From: Nereida ignava
GTDB lineage: Bacteria > Pseudomonadota > Alphaproteobacteria > Rhodobacterales > Rhodobacteraceae
Length of the DNA: 64,000 nt
Assembly: GCF_001049735.1 (NCBI RefSeq)
Contig: NZ_CVPC01000005.1
Coordinates: forward strand, 310,001 to 374,000
Direction: 5' to 3'
Made by a program: the position numbers and the translations under genes. Positions 29,310 through 39,401 of this stretch are shown piece after piece. The stretch's first letter is position 1. Each line of letters opens with the position of its first letter. A model generated the notes under the pieces. The model saw nothing but the letters and a program-made list of their open reading frames with translations, made no database searches and had not been told where the DNA came from.

Positions 29310-29428
29310 CCCCGTCCTCGTTTGGTGCTTCGTGTTGGCTAACGGTACGGTCAAAGTGATGAAAAAAGCGTTAGCGGCTGGCCAGTTGCGGCGTGCCCCC
29401 TAGTTCTTTTTGCAAATAGGAGTACGCA

Positions 29429-29632
29429 ATGTTTGGTCCCTCACGTTCAGAACTTTGGTTTCGGCTGCTCGCGTCAATTGCTGGGCTGGCGTTCATGGTC
29501 ATCGCGGTGAGTATTCGCGGCGTGTCCGGCATGGCGTGGGTAGAAGTTGTTGGTCTGTCATCCATTTTCTTTGGCGGTACGGCGGTTTGGGCTGGTTGGA
29601 AACTTTGGACACAAAAAGGCCCGCGAGGTTAA
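29429..29632 (+). CDS. Small inner-membrane protein
   Basis: A 67-residue protein with two hydrophobic helices (WFRLLASIAGLAFMVIAVSI and VVGLSSIFFGGTAVWAGWKL). No family is recognised. AGGAGT lies seven bases before the ATG, and its stop lies inside a strong bidirectional terminator, which supports a real monocistronic gene. Confidence 0.65.
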   Translation: MFGPSRSELWFRLLASIAGLAFMVIAVSIRGVSGMAWVEVVGLSSIFFGGTAVWAGWKLWTQKGPRG

Positions 29633-29644
29633 GCGCGGGCCTTT
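29615..29644. terminator. Bidirectional intrinsic terminator between the small membrane gene and serA
   Basis: A perfect 11-bp stem (AAAGGCCCGCG / CGCGGGCCTTT) spans the convergent junction. The reverse-strand side ends in TTTTTG and serves serA; the forward side ends in TTTG. Confidence 0.85.
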
Positions 29645-29667
29645 GTCGTACAATTGTGAAATGGCTG

Positions 29668-31263
29668 CTATTTTACGTCGAACGCAAGAGGCCGTACTTG
29701 TTTGAACATACCGGTAGTATTCAAAGCAGCGATCACGTCATCTGGAATCGGGTGGTCGATGTATAGAAGTGCGATTGCTTCACCACCAACCGCCGAGCGG
29801 CCCAATGTAAAGTTGGCGATGTTCACGCCATTCTTACCCATTGCGTTACCCAACAGACCGATGATGCCCGGCACGTCTTCGTTTGTGGTGTAGAGCATAT
29901 TCTGACCGATCTCTGCATCAATGTTGATGCCTTTGATCTGAATGAAGCGCGGCTTGCCGTCGCTAAAGACCGTACCGGCTACAGAGCGCTCACGTTTGTC
30001 GGTAACAACGGTCACTTTGATATAGCCGTCAAACGCACCGGTTTTGTCTTGGTTTGTGGTGCTGATTTGGATGCCTTTGTCTTTGGCAATAACGGGTGCA
30101 GATACGACGTTCACATCTGGGTTGGCCTTTTTCATGATGCCAGCCACGACAGCGCAGTTCAGCGCTTCGAGGTTCATTTGTGCAACGGTGCCGTCATACA
30201 GAATGTTGATCGCTTTGATCGGCTCGTCGGTCATCTGACCTGTGAAGTTACCCAAGTGTGACGCCAGCTCAACCCAAGGGCCCATGACTTTGGCTTCTTC
30301 GGCCGTAATGGATGGCGTGTTAAGCGCATTCTCAACCGCGCCGGTCAGCAGGTAGTTGGCCATTTGATCGGCGACTTGCAGCGCCACGTTTTCTTGCGCT
30401 TCGGTTGTTGCAGCGCCCAAGTGTGGTGTGACGACAACGTTTGGCAAGTTGAACAGAGGGCTTTCAGTTGCGGGCTCAACAGCGAAAACATCGAACGCCG
30501 CACCAGCCACATGACCAGATTTCAGGGCCGCAGCCAGCGCATCTTCATCAACCAGCCCACCACGCGCGCAGTTGATAATGCGGACGCCCTTTTTCATTTG
30601 GGCCAGACGTTCTGCAGTGATCATATTGGCTGTTTGTTCGGTTTTTGGAACGTGCAGCGTGATGAAATCAGCCTTTTCGAACAGCTCATCCAACTCAATT
30701 TTGGTGACGCCCATTTTGTCGGCTTTTTCTTCAGACAAGAACGGATCAAAGGCCAGCACTTTCATCTTGAGGCCTTTGGCGCGGTCACAAACGATTCCAC
30801 CGATGTTGCCCGCACCGATTACGCCAAGTGTTTTACCCGTCAGCTCAACACCCATGAATTTGGACTTTTCCCATTTGCCTGCATGCGTGGAGGCGCTTGC
30901 TTCGGGGATTTGACGCGCCACAGCAAACATCATCGCAATCGCATGTTCGGCGGTTGTGGTCATGTTGCCGAAAGGGGTGTTCATCACGATGATACCCTTT
31001 TTGGACGCGGCGTCTTTGTCGATGTTGTCTGTGCCAATTCCTGCACGGCCAATAACCTTCAGGTTGTCAGCCGCGTTGATGATTTTCTCAGTTGCTTTGG
31101 TGGCAGAGCGAATGGCCAAACCGTCATATTTTGGAATAGCGGCCAGCAGGGCTTCTTTGTCTTTGCCGAGGTCGGGCATGAAGTCCACATCAATGCCGCG
31201 ATCACGGAAAATTTGAACTGCTGCTTCTGAAAGCTTGTCGGAAATAAGTACTTTAGGGGCCAT
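29668..31263 (-). CDS. serA: D-3-phosphoglycerate dehydrogenase
   Basis: A 531-residue NAD-dependent enzyme for the first step of serine biosynthesis. The Rossmann motif GKTLGVIGAGNIGGIVCDRAK, catalytic Arg in INCARGGLVDEDAL, Glu and the His in VVTPHLGAATTEAQ are present. Residues about 320-450 form the ASB domain, and the C-terminal ACT domain (TTNEDVPGIIGLLGNAMGKN) is the serine-binding site. The start at 31263 matches MAPKVLISDKLSE. It is downstream of serC on the same strand. Confidence 0.96.
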   Translation of the reverse strand: MAPKVLISDKLSEAAVQIFRDRGIDVDFMPDLGKDKEALLAAIPKYDGLAIRSATKATEKIINAADNLKVIGRAGIGTDNIDKDAASKKGIIVMNTPFGNMTTTAEHAIAMMFAVARQIPEASASTHAGKWEKSKFMGVELTGKTLGVIGAGNIGGIVCDRAKGLKMKVLAFDPFLSEEKADKMGVTKIELDELFEKADFITLHVPKTEQTANMITAERLAQMKKGVRIINCARGGLVDEDALAAALKSGHVAGAAFDVFAVEPATESPLFNLPNVVVTPHLGAATTEAQENVALQVADQMANYLLTGAVENALNTPSITAEEAKVMGPWVELASHLGNFTGQMTDEPIKAINILYDGTVAQMNLEALNCAVVAGIMKKANPDVNVVSAPVIAKDKGIQISTTNQDKTGAFDGYIKVTVVTDKRERSVAGTVFSDGKPRFIQIKGINIDAEIGQNMLYTTNEDVPGIIGLLGNAMGKNGVNIANFTLGRSAVGGEAIALLYIDHPIPDDVIAALNTTGMFKQVRPLAFDVK

Positions 31264-31340
31264 GTTGCATGTCCTTTTGAATAAATGCCCCCGATGCGTT
31301 TGCGCGATCTGATGGGGCTGAATTTTGAGAGTGGGGAGCG

Positions 31341-31360
31341 CGCGAGGCATTTGCCTCGCG
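31341..31360 (-). promoter_or_regulatory. GC-rich hairpin in the serC-serA spacer
   Basis: The arms CGCGAGGCA and TGCCTCGCG pair perfectly over nine bases, eight bases after the serC stop. No U-run follows on the reverse strand, so it is more likely an RNA-processing or stability element than a terminator; it would sit inside a serC-serA transcript. Confidence 0.4.
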
Positions 31361-31367
31361 GTATCAA

Positions 31368-32507
31368 TTAAGCGTCAAGCTCGGCGTGGAACGCCCAGTG
31401 TAGCCACGGCAACATTGCTTCAATGTCCGAGGTTTCAACAGTGCCGCCACACCAGATGCGCAGTCCGGCCGGTGCATCGCGGTAGGCACCCACATCAAGG
31501 GCAACACCTTCTGCTTCCAGCCGTTTCGCGACCGCTTTCGCAAAGGCGGCACCATCTGTGATGCGTGGATCTGTGAACTTCAGACACACAGAGGTGACCG
31601 AGCGCGTTGCGGGATCAACGGCCAGATTGTCGATCCAATCGTTGTTGTCGCAAAAATCCCAAATCGCTTGGGCGTTTGCTTGTGCGCGTGCTTTGAGGCC
31701 AGTGAGGCCGCCAACAGATTTGGCCCATTCAAGGGCGAACAGATAGTCTTCGACGCACAGCATTGAGGGCGTGTTGATCGTGGCACCAGAGAAAATACCA
31801 TCGATTAATTTGCCACCTTTGGTCAGGCGGAAAATCTTTGGCAACGGCCATGGTGGCGTGTAGCTTTCAAGGCGCTCAACCGCGCGTGGGTTAAGGATCA
31901 AAATGCCGTGGGCCGCTTCGCCGCCCAGAACTTTTTGCCACGAGAACGTCGTTACATCCAGTTTATCCCACGGCAAAGACATCGCAAAAGCAGCCGATGT
32001 GGCGTCGCACAAGGTAAGACCAGCGCGGTCAGACGGGATCGCATGGCCGTTCGCCATACGAACACCGGACGTAGTGCCGTTCCACGTAAAGCAGACATCA
32101 TTATCATAATTCAGAGAGGCCATGTCCACGATTTCGCCGTACTCGGCGGTGTGAACGGTGTGTTCGATTTTCAGCTGTTTGACTGCGTCAGTAACCCAAC
32201 CCGCGCCAAAGCTTTCCCACGCAACCATCTCAGCAGGACGCTCACCAAGCAGTGACCACATGGCCATCTCATAAGCACCCGTGTCAGACGCGGGAACAAT
32301 GCCGATTTTGTAATCAGCAGGAATATCGAGGATCTCACGTGTGGTCTCGATCGCTGCCTTCAGCTTGTCTTTGCCAACAGCTGCGCGGTGCGAGCGGCCC
32401 AGAGGCGCGTCACGAAGTGCATCAAGTGTCCAAGTGGGGGGTTTTGCGCATGGTCCGGATGAGAATCGCGGATTAAGCGGCTTTGTCGCCGGTTTCGTCG
32501 TCGTCAT
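31368..32507 (-). CDS. serC: Phosphoserine aminotransferase
   Basis: A 379-residue PLP enzyme for the second serine step. It begins [20 protein letters not shown] and has the PLP lysine in the [16 protein letters not shown] block. The Rhodobacterales-type SerC is longer and distinct from the E. coli type. AAGGAT precedes the ATG at 32507; upstream in-frame residues run through the leader and are rejected. It forms a unit with serA and is divergent from serB. Confidence 0.94.
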   Translation of the reverse strand: MTTTKPATKPLNPRFSSGPCAKPPTWTLDALRDAPLGRSHRAAVGKDKLKAAIETTREILDIPADYKIGIVPASDTGAYEMAMWSLLGERPAEMVAWESFGAGWVTDAVKQLKIEHTVHTAEYGEIVDMASLNYDNDVCFTWNGTTSGVRMANGHAIPSDRAGLTLCDATSAAFAMSLPWDKLDVTTFSWQKVLGGEAAHGILILNPRAVERLESYTPPWPLPKIFRLTKGGKLIDGIFSGATINTPSMLCVEDYLFALEWAKSVGGLTGLKARAQANAQAIWDFCDNNDWIDNLAVDPATRSVTSVCLKFTDPRITDGAAFAKAVAKRLEAEGVALDVGAYRDAPAGLRIWCGGTVETSDIEAMLPWLHWAFHAELDA

Positions 32508-32555
32508 AATATCTATCCTTACAGATAAGTGCCCTTCGTTGGGGAAGGGTGTCCC
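32508..32555 (-). ncRNA. Candidate serC leader RNA
   Basis: Directly upstream of serC, the reverse strand can form a hairpin with arms CCCTTC and GAAGGG (plus-strand 32532-32537 and 32544-32549) around a CCCAAC loop, followed closely by the serC ribosome binding site. A conserved alphaproteobacterial serC RNA motif has been described in the 5' UTR of serC-serA units. The match here is by position and one hairpin only. Confidence 0.4.
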
Positions 32556-32755
32556 ACCGCCGGACATACGGGTGCTGCACCTGCGAAACAACTCCGAAAA
32601 TGGCCCTGTGGCGGCAGGTCGCACACTTTTTGCGACGTATTTTGAGCGGATTGGAAACTTTTGCTGAAAAATCGCCGCTTTGCGGGGGCGCAAACAGGCC
32701 AGAGGGGTTGTGGCTTTGCGGGTGCTGGTGTGAATAGGAGCAAAGGAGACCCACC

Positions 32756-33616
32756 ATGTATATTGCTTCGCTTATTGGCCCCCGTTTGGATGCAGCTTTG
32801 GTTGATGCGTTGCGCATGGCGTGGGGTGGCCAAGAACCGGTTCATCTTTGCCCGGGTGAGGCCGCTGAGTTCGCCATCGCAGATACCCCTTCCAATTTGT
32901 GGGACGTGTGGGCCGATCTTCAGCGTGAGCATGTTGATCTGGTCGTACAGCCTGCCTTTGGTCGTAAAAAAGCGATGCTTTTGGCTGACATGGACAGCAC
33001 TATGATCCGCCAAGAATGCATTGATGAGCTGGCTGATGAGGCGGGTTTTGGGGAGCGCGTTGCCGCGATCACAGCACGCGCCATGAACGGTGAGTTGGAC
33101 TTTGAGGAAGCAATTATCGAACGGGTCGGCTTGCTTAAGGGATTGCCCGAAGCAGTCATTCAAAAAGTGCTGGATATGCGTATTGAGATGATGCCCGGTG
33201 GGGCCACTTTGCTTGCCACGATGCGGGCAAATGGCGGTTACGCTGCGCTTGTTTCGGGTGGCTTCACGGCTTTTACTGAGGCCGTTGCCGCACAGCTTGG
33301 TTTTGACGAAAATCGCGCCAACAAACTATGTGTCGAAGCAGGCGTTCTGACGGGTGAGGTTGGCCGCCCAATTCTGGGGCAACAAGCCAAAGTAGATGCT
33401 CTTGAACAAATCACGGCACGCCTTGGGATTGGTGTCGAAGACGTGATTGCGGTTGGGGATGGTGCCAATGATCTGGGTATGCTGTCGCGCGCAGGAACTG
33501 GTGTTGCGCTTCATGCCAAACCATCAGTGGCTGAGCAGTGCAGTGTGCGCATCAACCACGGTGATTTGACTGCTTTGCTCTATCTTCAGGGATATTCGAA
33601 AGACCAGTTTGTTTGA
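32756..33616 (+). CDS. serB: Phosphoserine phosphatase
   Basis: A 286-residue HAD-family enzyme for the last serine step. The nucleophile motif is [20 protein letters not shown], with [12 protein letters not shown] (motif II), Lys in GQQAKVDAL and [14 protein letters not shown] (motif IV). The roughly 80-residue N-terminal extension resembles the usual regulatory domain. AAAGGAG lies upstream. It is divergent from serC-serA and overlaps the next gene by eight bases. Confidence 0.95.
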   Translation: MYIASLIGPRLDAALVDALRMAWGGQEPVHLCPGEAAEFAIADTPSNLWDVWADLQREHVDLVVQPAFGRKKAMLLADMDSTMIRQECIDELADEAGFGERVAAITARAMNGELDFEEAIIERVGLLKGLPEAVIQKVLDMRIEMMPGGATLLATMRANGGYAALVSGGFTAFTEAVAAQLGFDENRANKLCVEAGVLTGEVGRPILGQQAKVDALEQITARLGIGVEDVIAVGDGANDLGMLSRAGTGVALHAKPSVAEQCSVRINHGDLTALLYLQGYSKDQFV

Positions 33617-34367
33617 GGTCGGCCCAGAGCTTCTTGCGCTTTTGCTGGCGGTCGCTTTTGTTGCGGGCTTTGTCGACAGCATCGCAGGAGGCGGCGGCCT
33701 GATTACGTTGCCAGTGTTGTTGCTGGCGGGGGCAACCCCGCTTCAGGCGCTAAGCACCAACAAAGTTCAGGGGTGTTTCGGCTCGGCCACGGCTGCGATC
33801 AGTTATGCGCACGCGGGATTGGTCAATTGGCGTAGCCAGTTTCGGTGGGCGGTGCTTGCGTTTGGTGCCTCATTGATCGGTGCTTTCGTCGCAAGTGCGC
33901 TGCCTATTGGATTGATCCGGGGTATCTTGCCGATGGTTTTGATTGGGGTTGCGCTGTTTTTTGCCTTTAAGCCTGACCTTGGAAACCTAGACCGCAAAGC
34001 GCGGCTGACGCCGGTGGTGTTTGGGCTGATCTGTGTGCCAATCGTTGGGTTCTATGACGGTGTTTTGGGGCCGGGTGCGGGTTCCTTTTATATGCTGGCG
34101 TTCGTCATGTTTGCAGGGTTCGGGGTGCTGAAGGCGACGGCGCACACGAAACTTCTCAATTTTGCCAGTAACATCGGTGGACTGGTGATGTTTGCGTTGG
34201 TAGCTGACATCTGGTGGGCCACGGGCCTTGCCATGGGTGTCGCGCAAATTGGTGGTGCAAGTGTGGGTGCGCGATTTGCAATGCGCGCCGGAGCGCGTGT
34301 CATCAAGGGTTTGGTGGTTGTGACTTCCGTGGCGTTGGCGCTGCGGCTAATGTGGGAATGGATCTGA
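33609..34367 (+). CDS. TauE/SafE family (TSUP) anion transporter
   Basis: A 252-residue, seven- or eight-segment membrane protein. The N-terminal VAGFVDSIAGGGGLITLPVLL and LSTNKVQGCFGSATAAISY blocks and the C-terminal AQIGGASVGARFAMRAGARV are hallmarks of the family, whose members export sulfite, sulfoacetate or related anions. The start is a TTG inside the end of serB. The substrate is unknown. Confidence 0.88.
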   Translation: MFEVGPELLALLLAVAFVAGFVDSIAGGGGLITLPVLLLAGATPLQALSTNKVQGCFGSATAAISYAHAGLVNWRSQFRWAVLAFGASLIGAFVASALPIGLIRGILPMVLIGVALFFAFKPDLGNLDRKARLTPVVFGLICVPIVGFYDGVLGPGAGSFYMLAFVMFAGFGVLKATAHTKLLNFASNIGGLVMFALVADIWWATGLAMGVAQIGGASVGARFAMRAGARVIKGLVVVTSVALALRLMWEWI

Positions 34368-34378
34368 GGAGTGCTGAG

Positions 34379-35875
34379 ATGAAGCCTGTAGTTTTGTGTA
34401 TTTTGGACGGTTGGGGACTGCGCGAGGAAGCGGATTTCAACGCACCAAAACTCGCCCATACGCCAAACTTTGATCGCATCATGCAGTGCCCTTCTGCGCA
34501 GCTTTTGACACACGGAAATGACGCCGGTCTGCCAACAGGTCAGATGGGTAACTCCGAGGTTGGTCACACAAACATTGGTGCGGGCCGCGTCGTCGCGATG
34601 GATTTGGGGCAAATTGATCTGGCGATTGAGGATGGCTCGTTCTTTGAAAATGCCCAGTTGCAGACGTTTATTTCGACACTTCAGCAAAGCGGTGGCACTG
34701 CGCATTTGATGGGTGTTGTCAGTGACGGTGGTGTGCATGGACACTTGCTGCACATTGCGGCGGCGGCAAAAGCGGTTTGCGACGCTGGGGTGCCGTGCGT
34801 GGTGCACGCCATTACCGATGGGCGCGATGTTGCGCCAAAATCCGCAGATCACTTTATGGCCGAATTGGCAGCAGCCTTACCACAGCAGGCCCGTATCGTG
34901 AGCGTTACAGGTCGCTACTTTGCGATGGACCGCGACAACCGTTGGGAGCGCGTCAGCACTGCATATAACGCGATGATCTGCGCCAAAGGTAATGCCGCCC
35001 AAGCCGCTGATGATGTCGTGCAAGCGGGCTATGCGCAGGACATCACTGATGAGTTTTTGCCCGCCAGCGTCCTTGACGGTTACGAGGGTGCCAAAGATGG
35101 TGACGGCTTTTTCTGTCTGAATTTCCGTGCTGATCGTGCGCGCGAGATTATGGCCGCTATCGCTGCACCCGCGTTCGATGGCTTTGATCGCGGGACCCCC
35201 GTTAAATGGGCTGCTGTCTTGGGTATGGTCAGCTATTCTGATGCGCATTCACGCTATATGTCGGTGGCCTATCCCAAGCAAAAAATCATCAACACTCTGG
35301 GCGCTTGGGTAGCCAAGCAAGGCAAGCGCCAATTCCGTCTGGCCGAGACAGAAAAATACCCCCATGTGACGTTCTTTTTGAACGGCGGCCAAGAAGAGCC
35401 AGAAGTTGGTGAGGACCGCTATATGGCGCCGTCTCCCAAAGTCGCCACTTATGATTTGCAGCCTGAAATGTCGTGCAACGAAGTGACAGAAAAATTCGTT
35501 GAGGCGATTGGGGCGGGGTATGATTTGATCGTCACCAACTATGCCAACCCGGACATGGTTGGACACACGGGTGATTTGGACGCTGCCATTGCTGCGTGCG
35601 AAGCAGTTGATGCAGGGTTGGGGCAGGTTCTGTCAGCGCTTGAAGCCGCCGGTGGGGTGATGATTGTCACCGCGGATCACGGCAACTGTGAGGTCATGTG
35701 GGACGCTGAAACGAACGGGCCGCACACTGCGCATACGTTGAACCCAGTGCCTGTGGCATTGGTCGGGCATGACGCAAAGCTCCGCAACGGTCGCTTGGCT
35801 GATTTGGCGCCAAGCCTTCTCAAATTGATGGGACTACCCAAGCCCGACGAGATGACCGGAGACGCGCTCTTTTGA
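34379..35875 (+). CDS. gpmI: 2,3-bisphosphoglycerate-independent phosphoglycerate mutase
   Basis: A 498-residue, two-metal glycolytic enzyme of the alkaline phosphatase superfamily. LCILDGWGLREEADFN carries the first metal Asp, GQMGNSEVGHTNIGAGRV the phosphoserine, and IVTADHGNCEVMWD the C-terminal metal site. The start at 34379 matches MKPVVLCILDGWG. It begins the gpmI-envC-ctpA-rppH cluster common in this order and overlaps envC by TTGA. Confidence 0.96.
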   Translation: MKPVVLCILDGWGLREEADFNAPKLAHTPNFDRIMQCPSAQLLTHGNDAGLPTGQMGNSEVGHTNIGAGRVVAMDLGQIDLAIEDGSFFENAQLQTFISTLQQSGGTAHLMGVVSDGGVHGHLLHIAAAAKAVCDAGVPCVVHAITDGRDVAPKSADHFMAELAAALPQQARIVSVTGRYFAMDRDNRWERVSTAYNAMICAKGNAAQAADDVVQAGYAQDITDEFLPASVLDGYEGAKDGDGFFCLNFRADRAREIMAAIAAPAFDGFDRGTPVKWAAVLGMVSYSDAHSRYMSVAYPKQKIINTLGAWVAKQGKRQFRLAETEKYPHVTFFLNGGQEEPEVGEDRYMAPSPKVATYDLQPEMSCNEVTEKFVEAIGAGYDLIVTNYANPDMVGHTGDLDAAIAACEAVDAGLGQVLSALEAAGGVMIVTADHGNCEVMWDAETNGPHTAHTLNPVPVALVGHDAKLRNGRLADLAPSLLKLMGLPKPDEMTGDALF

Positions 35876-36990
35876 TCCGAACGGCCTTCATATGTCTTTT
35901 GTTGGTCAGTACATTTTTTGCGCCGCAAGTTTCGCTGGCGCAAAACGCTGGCATGACCGCGCAAGAGGCGGCAGACGCGGCTGCTGACGAATTGATCCGT
36001 GCGTCGATCGCGCTTGAGAATGCCGAAAGCGCACCAGATCGGATCACCGCGTTGACCGAAGTTGTTGATGCCTATGAAGCGGGCCTGAGCGCGCTGCGTT
36101 CAGAGGTGCGGCGCGCGGCCCTTCGTGAACAGGTACTGTCCCGTGAGCTGTCAGAAAAATCTGCGGAAATTTCGGGGCTGTTGGCGGTGATGCAGACAGT
36201 TGGCCAAGCGCGCGGCCCACAAGTAACGCTTCATCCCAACGGAGCATTAGGCACAGCGCGGGCGGGCATGATGGTGGGTGCTGTGGTGCCTGCACTTCAA
36301 TCGCAAGCTGGATCGCTTTCGGCGCAACTGACCGAATTACAGATTGTCCGGTCCTTACAGGATGCGGCGCGTGAAGATTTGCTGGCGGGGCTGGACGGGG
36401 TGCAGACCGCGCGCACAGAACTAAGCGAGGCAATTTCACGCCGCACAGATCGGCCCAGACGGTTTTCCGAAGACCCGGTACGCATGGCGTTGTTGCTGGA
36501 TGCCAGTGAAACGTTGGCGGCTTTTGCCTCGGGGCTTGCAGACCGTGGTGCTGCAGACATTGATGCAATCACACCTCTGAAAGGTAAGCTTTCGTTACCG
36601 GTTGATGGTGCTGTCTTGCGCCGTTTTGGTCAGCCTGATGCGGCAGGCATCGTACGGCCCGGCTGGATCATGGCGACTGCACCGCAGGCGCGGGTTACAA
36701 CGCCAATGGCTGCGACTGTGCGGTATCTCGGCCCGTTTTTGGACTATGGCAATGTCATCATTCTTGAGCCGGCAACGGATGTTTTGGTCGTTTTGGCGGG
36801 GATGAAACGGGTGTTTGGCTCTGTCGGGCAGGTTCTTGAAGCAGGCGATGTTGTCGGGCTGATGGGCGGATCTGACGTAATTTTGAGCGAAACGACGCAG
36901 GTGGGTGGCGCATCACGCTCAGAAACGCTCTATATAGAATTAAGAGAAAACGATACGCCGGTGGATCCCGCCGAGTGGTTTGCACAGTAA
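35872..36990 (+). CDS. EnvC-like murein hydrolase activator, degenerate M23 domain
   Basis: A 372-residue secreted protein. The signal peptide ends near VSLAQNAG, and residues about 28-180 form coiled coils (DRITALTEVVDAYEAGLSAL and so on). The C-terminal LytM/M23-like domain (PVDGAVLRRFGQPDA to YIELRENDTPVDPAEWF) lacks the zinc ligands: no H-x-H and no H-x-x-x-D are present. This matches EnvC-type activators of amidases at division. The TTG start overlaps gpmI by four bases. Confidence 0.86.
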   Translation: MIRTAFICLLLVSTFFAPQVSLAQNAGMTAQEAADAAADELIRASIALENAESAPDRITALTEVVDAYEAGLSALRSEVRRAALREQVLSRELSEKSAEISGLLAVMQTVGQARGPQVTLHPNGALGTARAGMMVGAVVPALQSQAGSLSAQLTELQIVRSLQDAAREDLLAGLDGVQTARTELSEAISRRTDRPRRFSEDPVRMALLLDASETLAAFASGLADRGAADIDAITPLKGKLSLPVDGAVLRRFGQPDAAGIVRPGWIMATAPQARVTTPMAATVRYLGPFLDYGNVIILEPATDVLVVLAGMKRVFGSVGQVLEAGDVVGLMGGSDVILSETTQVGGASRSETLYIELRENDTPVDPAEWFAQ

Positions 36991-37041
36991 AAATAAGCTG
37001 GGCCGTGCCGTAGCACCATGTTGGCCCCAGAGAGGAATGTG

Positions 37042-38379
37042 ATGAAAAAACTTGTGATGGCTGCCGCCGTTGGCACTCTTTCGAGCGTTATTTTGACAAC
37101 TCAAGTTGCCGCACCGTTGTTGGCGCAGGACACCCAATCCTCTGGCAATGTGTATCAACAACTTGATCTGTTCGGCGATATTTTTGAGCGCATCCGCAGC
37201 CAATATGTTGAGGAAGTAGACGAGGGTGAACTGATCGAAGCAGCGATTAACGGCATGCTTACGTCGCTTGATCCGCACTCAAGTTACTTACCACCTGCGG
37301 ACGCAGAAGCGATGCAGGTTCAAACCCGTGGCGAGTTTGGTGGCTTGGGCATTGAAGTGACCCAAGAAGAGGGTTTCGTGAAAGTTGTGGCGCCCATGGA
37401 CGGAACGCCTGCGGATGAAGCGGGGATTCTTGCGGGTGACTTCATCACCCACGTGGACGGTGAAGGTCTTCTTGGGTTGGGCCTTGATGAAGCTGTTGAA
37501 ATGATGCGCGGCTTGGTTGGCACGGACATTGTCCTGACGGTCGTGCGCGAAGATATTGACGAGCCATTTGATGTCACAATCACCCGCGATGTGATCAAGC
37601 TAACGGCTGTGCGTGCCCGTACAGAAGGTGACACTGTTGTGTTGCGCGTCAGCACGTTCAACGATCAGACCTATCCAAACCTGAAAGATGGCTTGGAAGA
37701 GGAAATCGAGAAAGCTGGTGGTCTTGATGATATCAACGGCGTTGTGCTTGATTTGCGCAACAACCCCGGCGGGCTTTTGACCCAATCGATCCGCGTCTCA
37801 GATGCATTTCTGGAGAAGGGCGAGATCGTGTCTACTCGCGGCCGTGAGGCAAATCAGGGCGAGCGTTTCAATGCCACACCGGGTGACTTGATTGACGGAA
37901 AGCCATTGGTGGTTTTGATCAACGGCGGTTCTGCGTCCGCGTCCGAAATCGTTGCGGGTGCGCTTCAGGATCATCGCCGTGCGATTGTGATTGGGACGAA
38001 AAGCTTTGGTAAAGGCTCGGTTCAAACTGTCATGCGGATGCGCGGTGATGGTGCGATCCGCCTGACGACTGCGCGGTACTACACGCCTTCGGGCCGCTCT
38101 ATTCAGTCGCTTGGGGTGTCACCCGATATCATTGTTGAACAGCCCCGCTTGGATCCGACGGACGCGGAAGATACGGATGCACCCGCGCGTGCGTCACGTT
38201 CCGAGGCAGACTTGCGCGGTTCACTTAACAACGACAGCTTGACCGAGGATGAGATTGAACAGATTGAAGCAGACCGCGAGCGTGCGCGTGCAGCCGCAGA
38301 ACTTCGCACGGAAGATTATCAACTGGCCTATGCGATTGATATTCTCAAAGGGCTTAGTGCCCTTGGCCCGCAGGAGTAA
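37042..38379 (+). CDS. ctpA: Carboxy-terminal processing protease (S41)
   Basis: A 445-residue periplasmic protease. A signal peptide (MKKLVMAAAVGTLSSVILTT) precedes a PDZ domain (GLGIEVTQEEGFVKVVAPMD) and the catalytic region, with Ser in LINGGSASASEIVAGAL and the general-base Lys in GTKSFGKGSVQTV. Residues about 380-425 are acidic and low in complexity. AGAGGA lies upstream; the start at 37042 begins the signal peptide. It is next to the EnvC-like gene. Confidence 0.94.
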   Translation: MKKLVMAAAVGTLSSVILTTQVAAPLLAQDTQSSGNVYQQLDLFGDIFERIRSQYVEEVDEGELIEAAINGMLTSLDPHSSYLPPADAEAMQVQTRGEFGGLGIEVTQEEGFVKVVAPMDGTPADEAGILAGDFITHVDGEGLLGLGLDEAVEMMRGLVGTDIVLTVVREDIDEPFDVTITRDVIKLTAVRARTEGDTVVLRVSTFNDQTYPNLKDGLEEEIEKAGGLDDINGVVLDLRNNPGGLLTQSIRVSDAFLEKGEIVSTRGREANQGERFNATPGDLIDGKPLVVLINGGSASASEIVAGALQDHRRAIVIGTKSFGKGSVQTVMRMRGDGAIRLTTARYYTPSGRSIQSLGVSPDIIVEQPRLDPTDAEDTDAPARASRSEADLRGSLNNDSLTEDEIEQIEADRERARAAAELRTEDYQLAYAIDILKGLSALGPQE

Positions 38380-38385
38380 GCAACC

Positions 38386-38868
38386 GTGACACCTGATGAA
38401 ATTGCGGCGCTGCCGTATCGTCCTAACGTTGGCATTATGCTGGCAAACAAAGACGGCCATGTGTTTATGGCACAACGTTTGGACCGGTTTTCAGATGCGT
38501 GGCAAATGCCGCAGGGTGGCATAGACGAGGGTGAAGATGCCCAAGTCGCCGCACTGCGCGAGCTTGAAGAAGAGACTGGTGTGCCTGCGTCTGCCGTAAC
38601 AGTTGAGGCCGAAACGGATGGGTGGATTCCGTATGATCTACCCCATGATTTGGTGCCGCAATTATGGAAAGGGCGCTATCGCGGCCAAGAACAGAAGTGG
38701 TTCCTTTTGCGATTTCATGGGGATGATGCGTTGATCAACATCGCCACCGAAGAGCCTGAGTTCTCAACGTGGAAATGGATGCCCGCATCGCAGATTGTCG
38801 ATGCGATTGTGCCGTTCAAGCGCGGTGTTTACGAGGCCGTTTTAGCAGAGTTTCAGCATAGGCTATGA
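38386..38868 (+). CDS. rppH: RNA pyrophosphohydrolase (Nudix)
   Basis: A 160-residue Nudix hydrolase that removes pyrophosphate from mRNA 5' ends to start decay. The Nudix box [22 protein letters not shown] is intact, and [20 protein letters not shown] and [13 protein letters not shown] match RppH. GTG start, six bases after ctpA. It overlaps the following gene by four bases (ATGA). Confidence 0.94.
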   Translation: MTPDEIAALPYRPNVGIMLANKDGHVFMAQRLDRFSDAWQMPQGGIDEGEDAQVAALRELEEETGVPASAVTVEAETDGWIPYDLPHDLVPQLWKGRYRGQEQKWFLLRFHGDDALINIATEEPEFSTWKWMPASQIVDAIVPFKRGVYEAVLAEFQHRL

Positions 38869-39359
38869 GCGTTTTGCGCGGCATGCTATTGGCGGTGATG
38901 CTTTGCACAGCGGGACAAGCGCAGGCGCTGAGCTGTCTGCGCGCAGATGCTGCTGCGACTTATTTGAAAGCCGCAAATTCAGATACGCAATACATGGTGG
39001 TTTTGGGGCGTTTTCTTTTTGATGGGAGTGCTTTGAAGACCGCCGCAGAAGATATGAAGCAGTCACGCCAAGCGCGACAAACGCCAGCGCGATTTAGTGG
39101 CTATTATCTGACGAAGGCTGGCTTTGTCGCGCCTTGGAGCAGCACGATTGGCCTGCAGGTGGATTGTGCGGCTTCATGGTGTGGAAGCCTGCAAAGCGGT
39201 GTGCAAACCCTCGCATTTGTGCAAACCAACGGGGCGGAGCACACGCTGCATCTTTCGCCATGTGGTGACACAACATTCGTCAATCCGAATGCAGATGATA
39301 TCGGCAGTGTCGTTGCGTGTCACAAGGGCCGCCAGTGTGGATCGAACACGATACGCTAA
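38865..39359 (+). CDS. Hypothetical secreted protein with paired cysteines
   Basis: A 164-residue protein, function not recognised. The signal peptide [21 protein letters not shown] ends before LSCLRADAA. Six further cysteines after the first (for example [10 protein letters not shown] and [11 protein letters not shown]) suggest disulphides in the periplasm. It overlaps rppH by ATGA and therefore belongs to the same transcript. Confidence 0.7.
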   Translation: MSVLRGMLLAVMLCTAGQAQALSCLRADAAATYLKAANSDTQYMVVLGRFLFDGSALKTAAEDMKQSRQARQTPARFSGYYLTKAGFVAPWSSTIGLQVDCAASWCGSLQSGVQTLAFVQTNGAEHTLHLSPCGDTTFVNPNADDIGSVVACHKGRQCGSNTIR

Positions 39360-39401
39360 ATGCGCTGGCAAAAGCTGCCAAGTCCTACTACGAATTTATG
39401 T

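Noticed and set aside
30364-31230. Long forward-strand open frame (288 codons)
   Set aside because: It lies antisense within serA, whose domains and motifs are complete, and its translation has no recognisable features.
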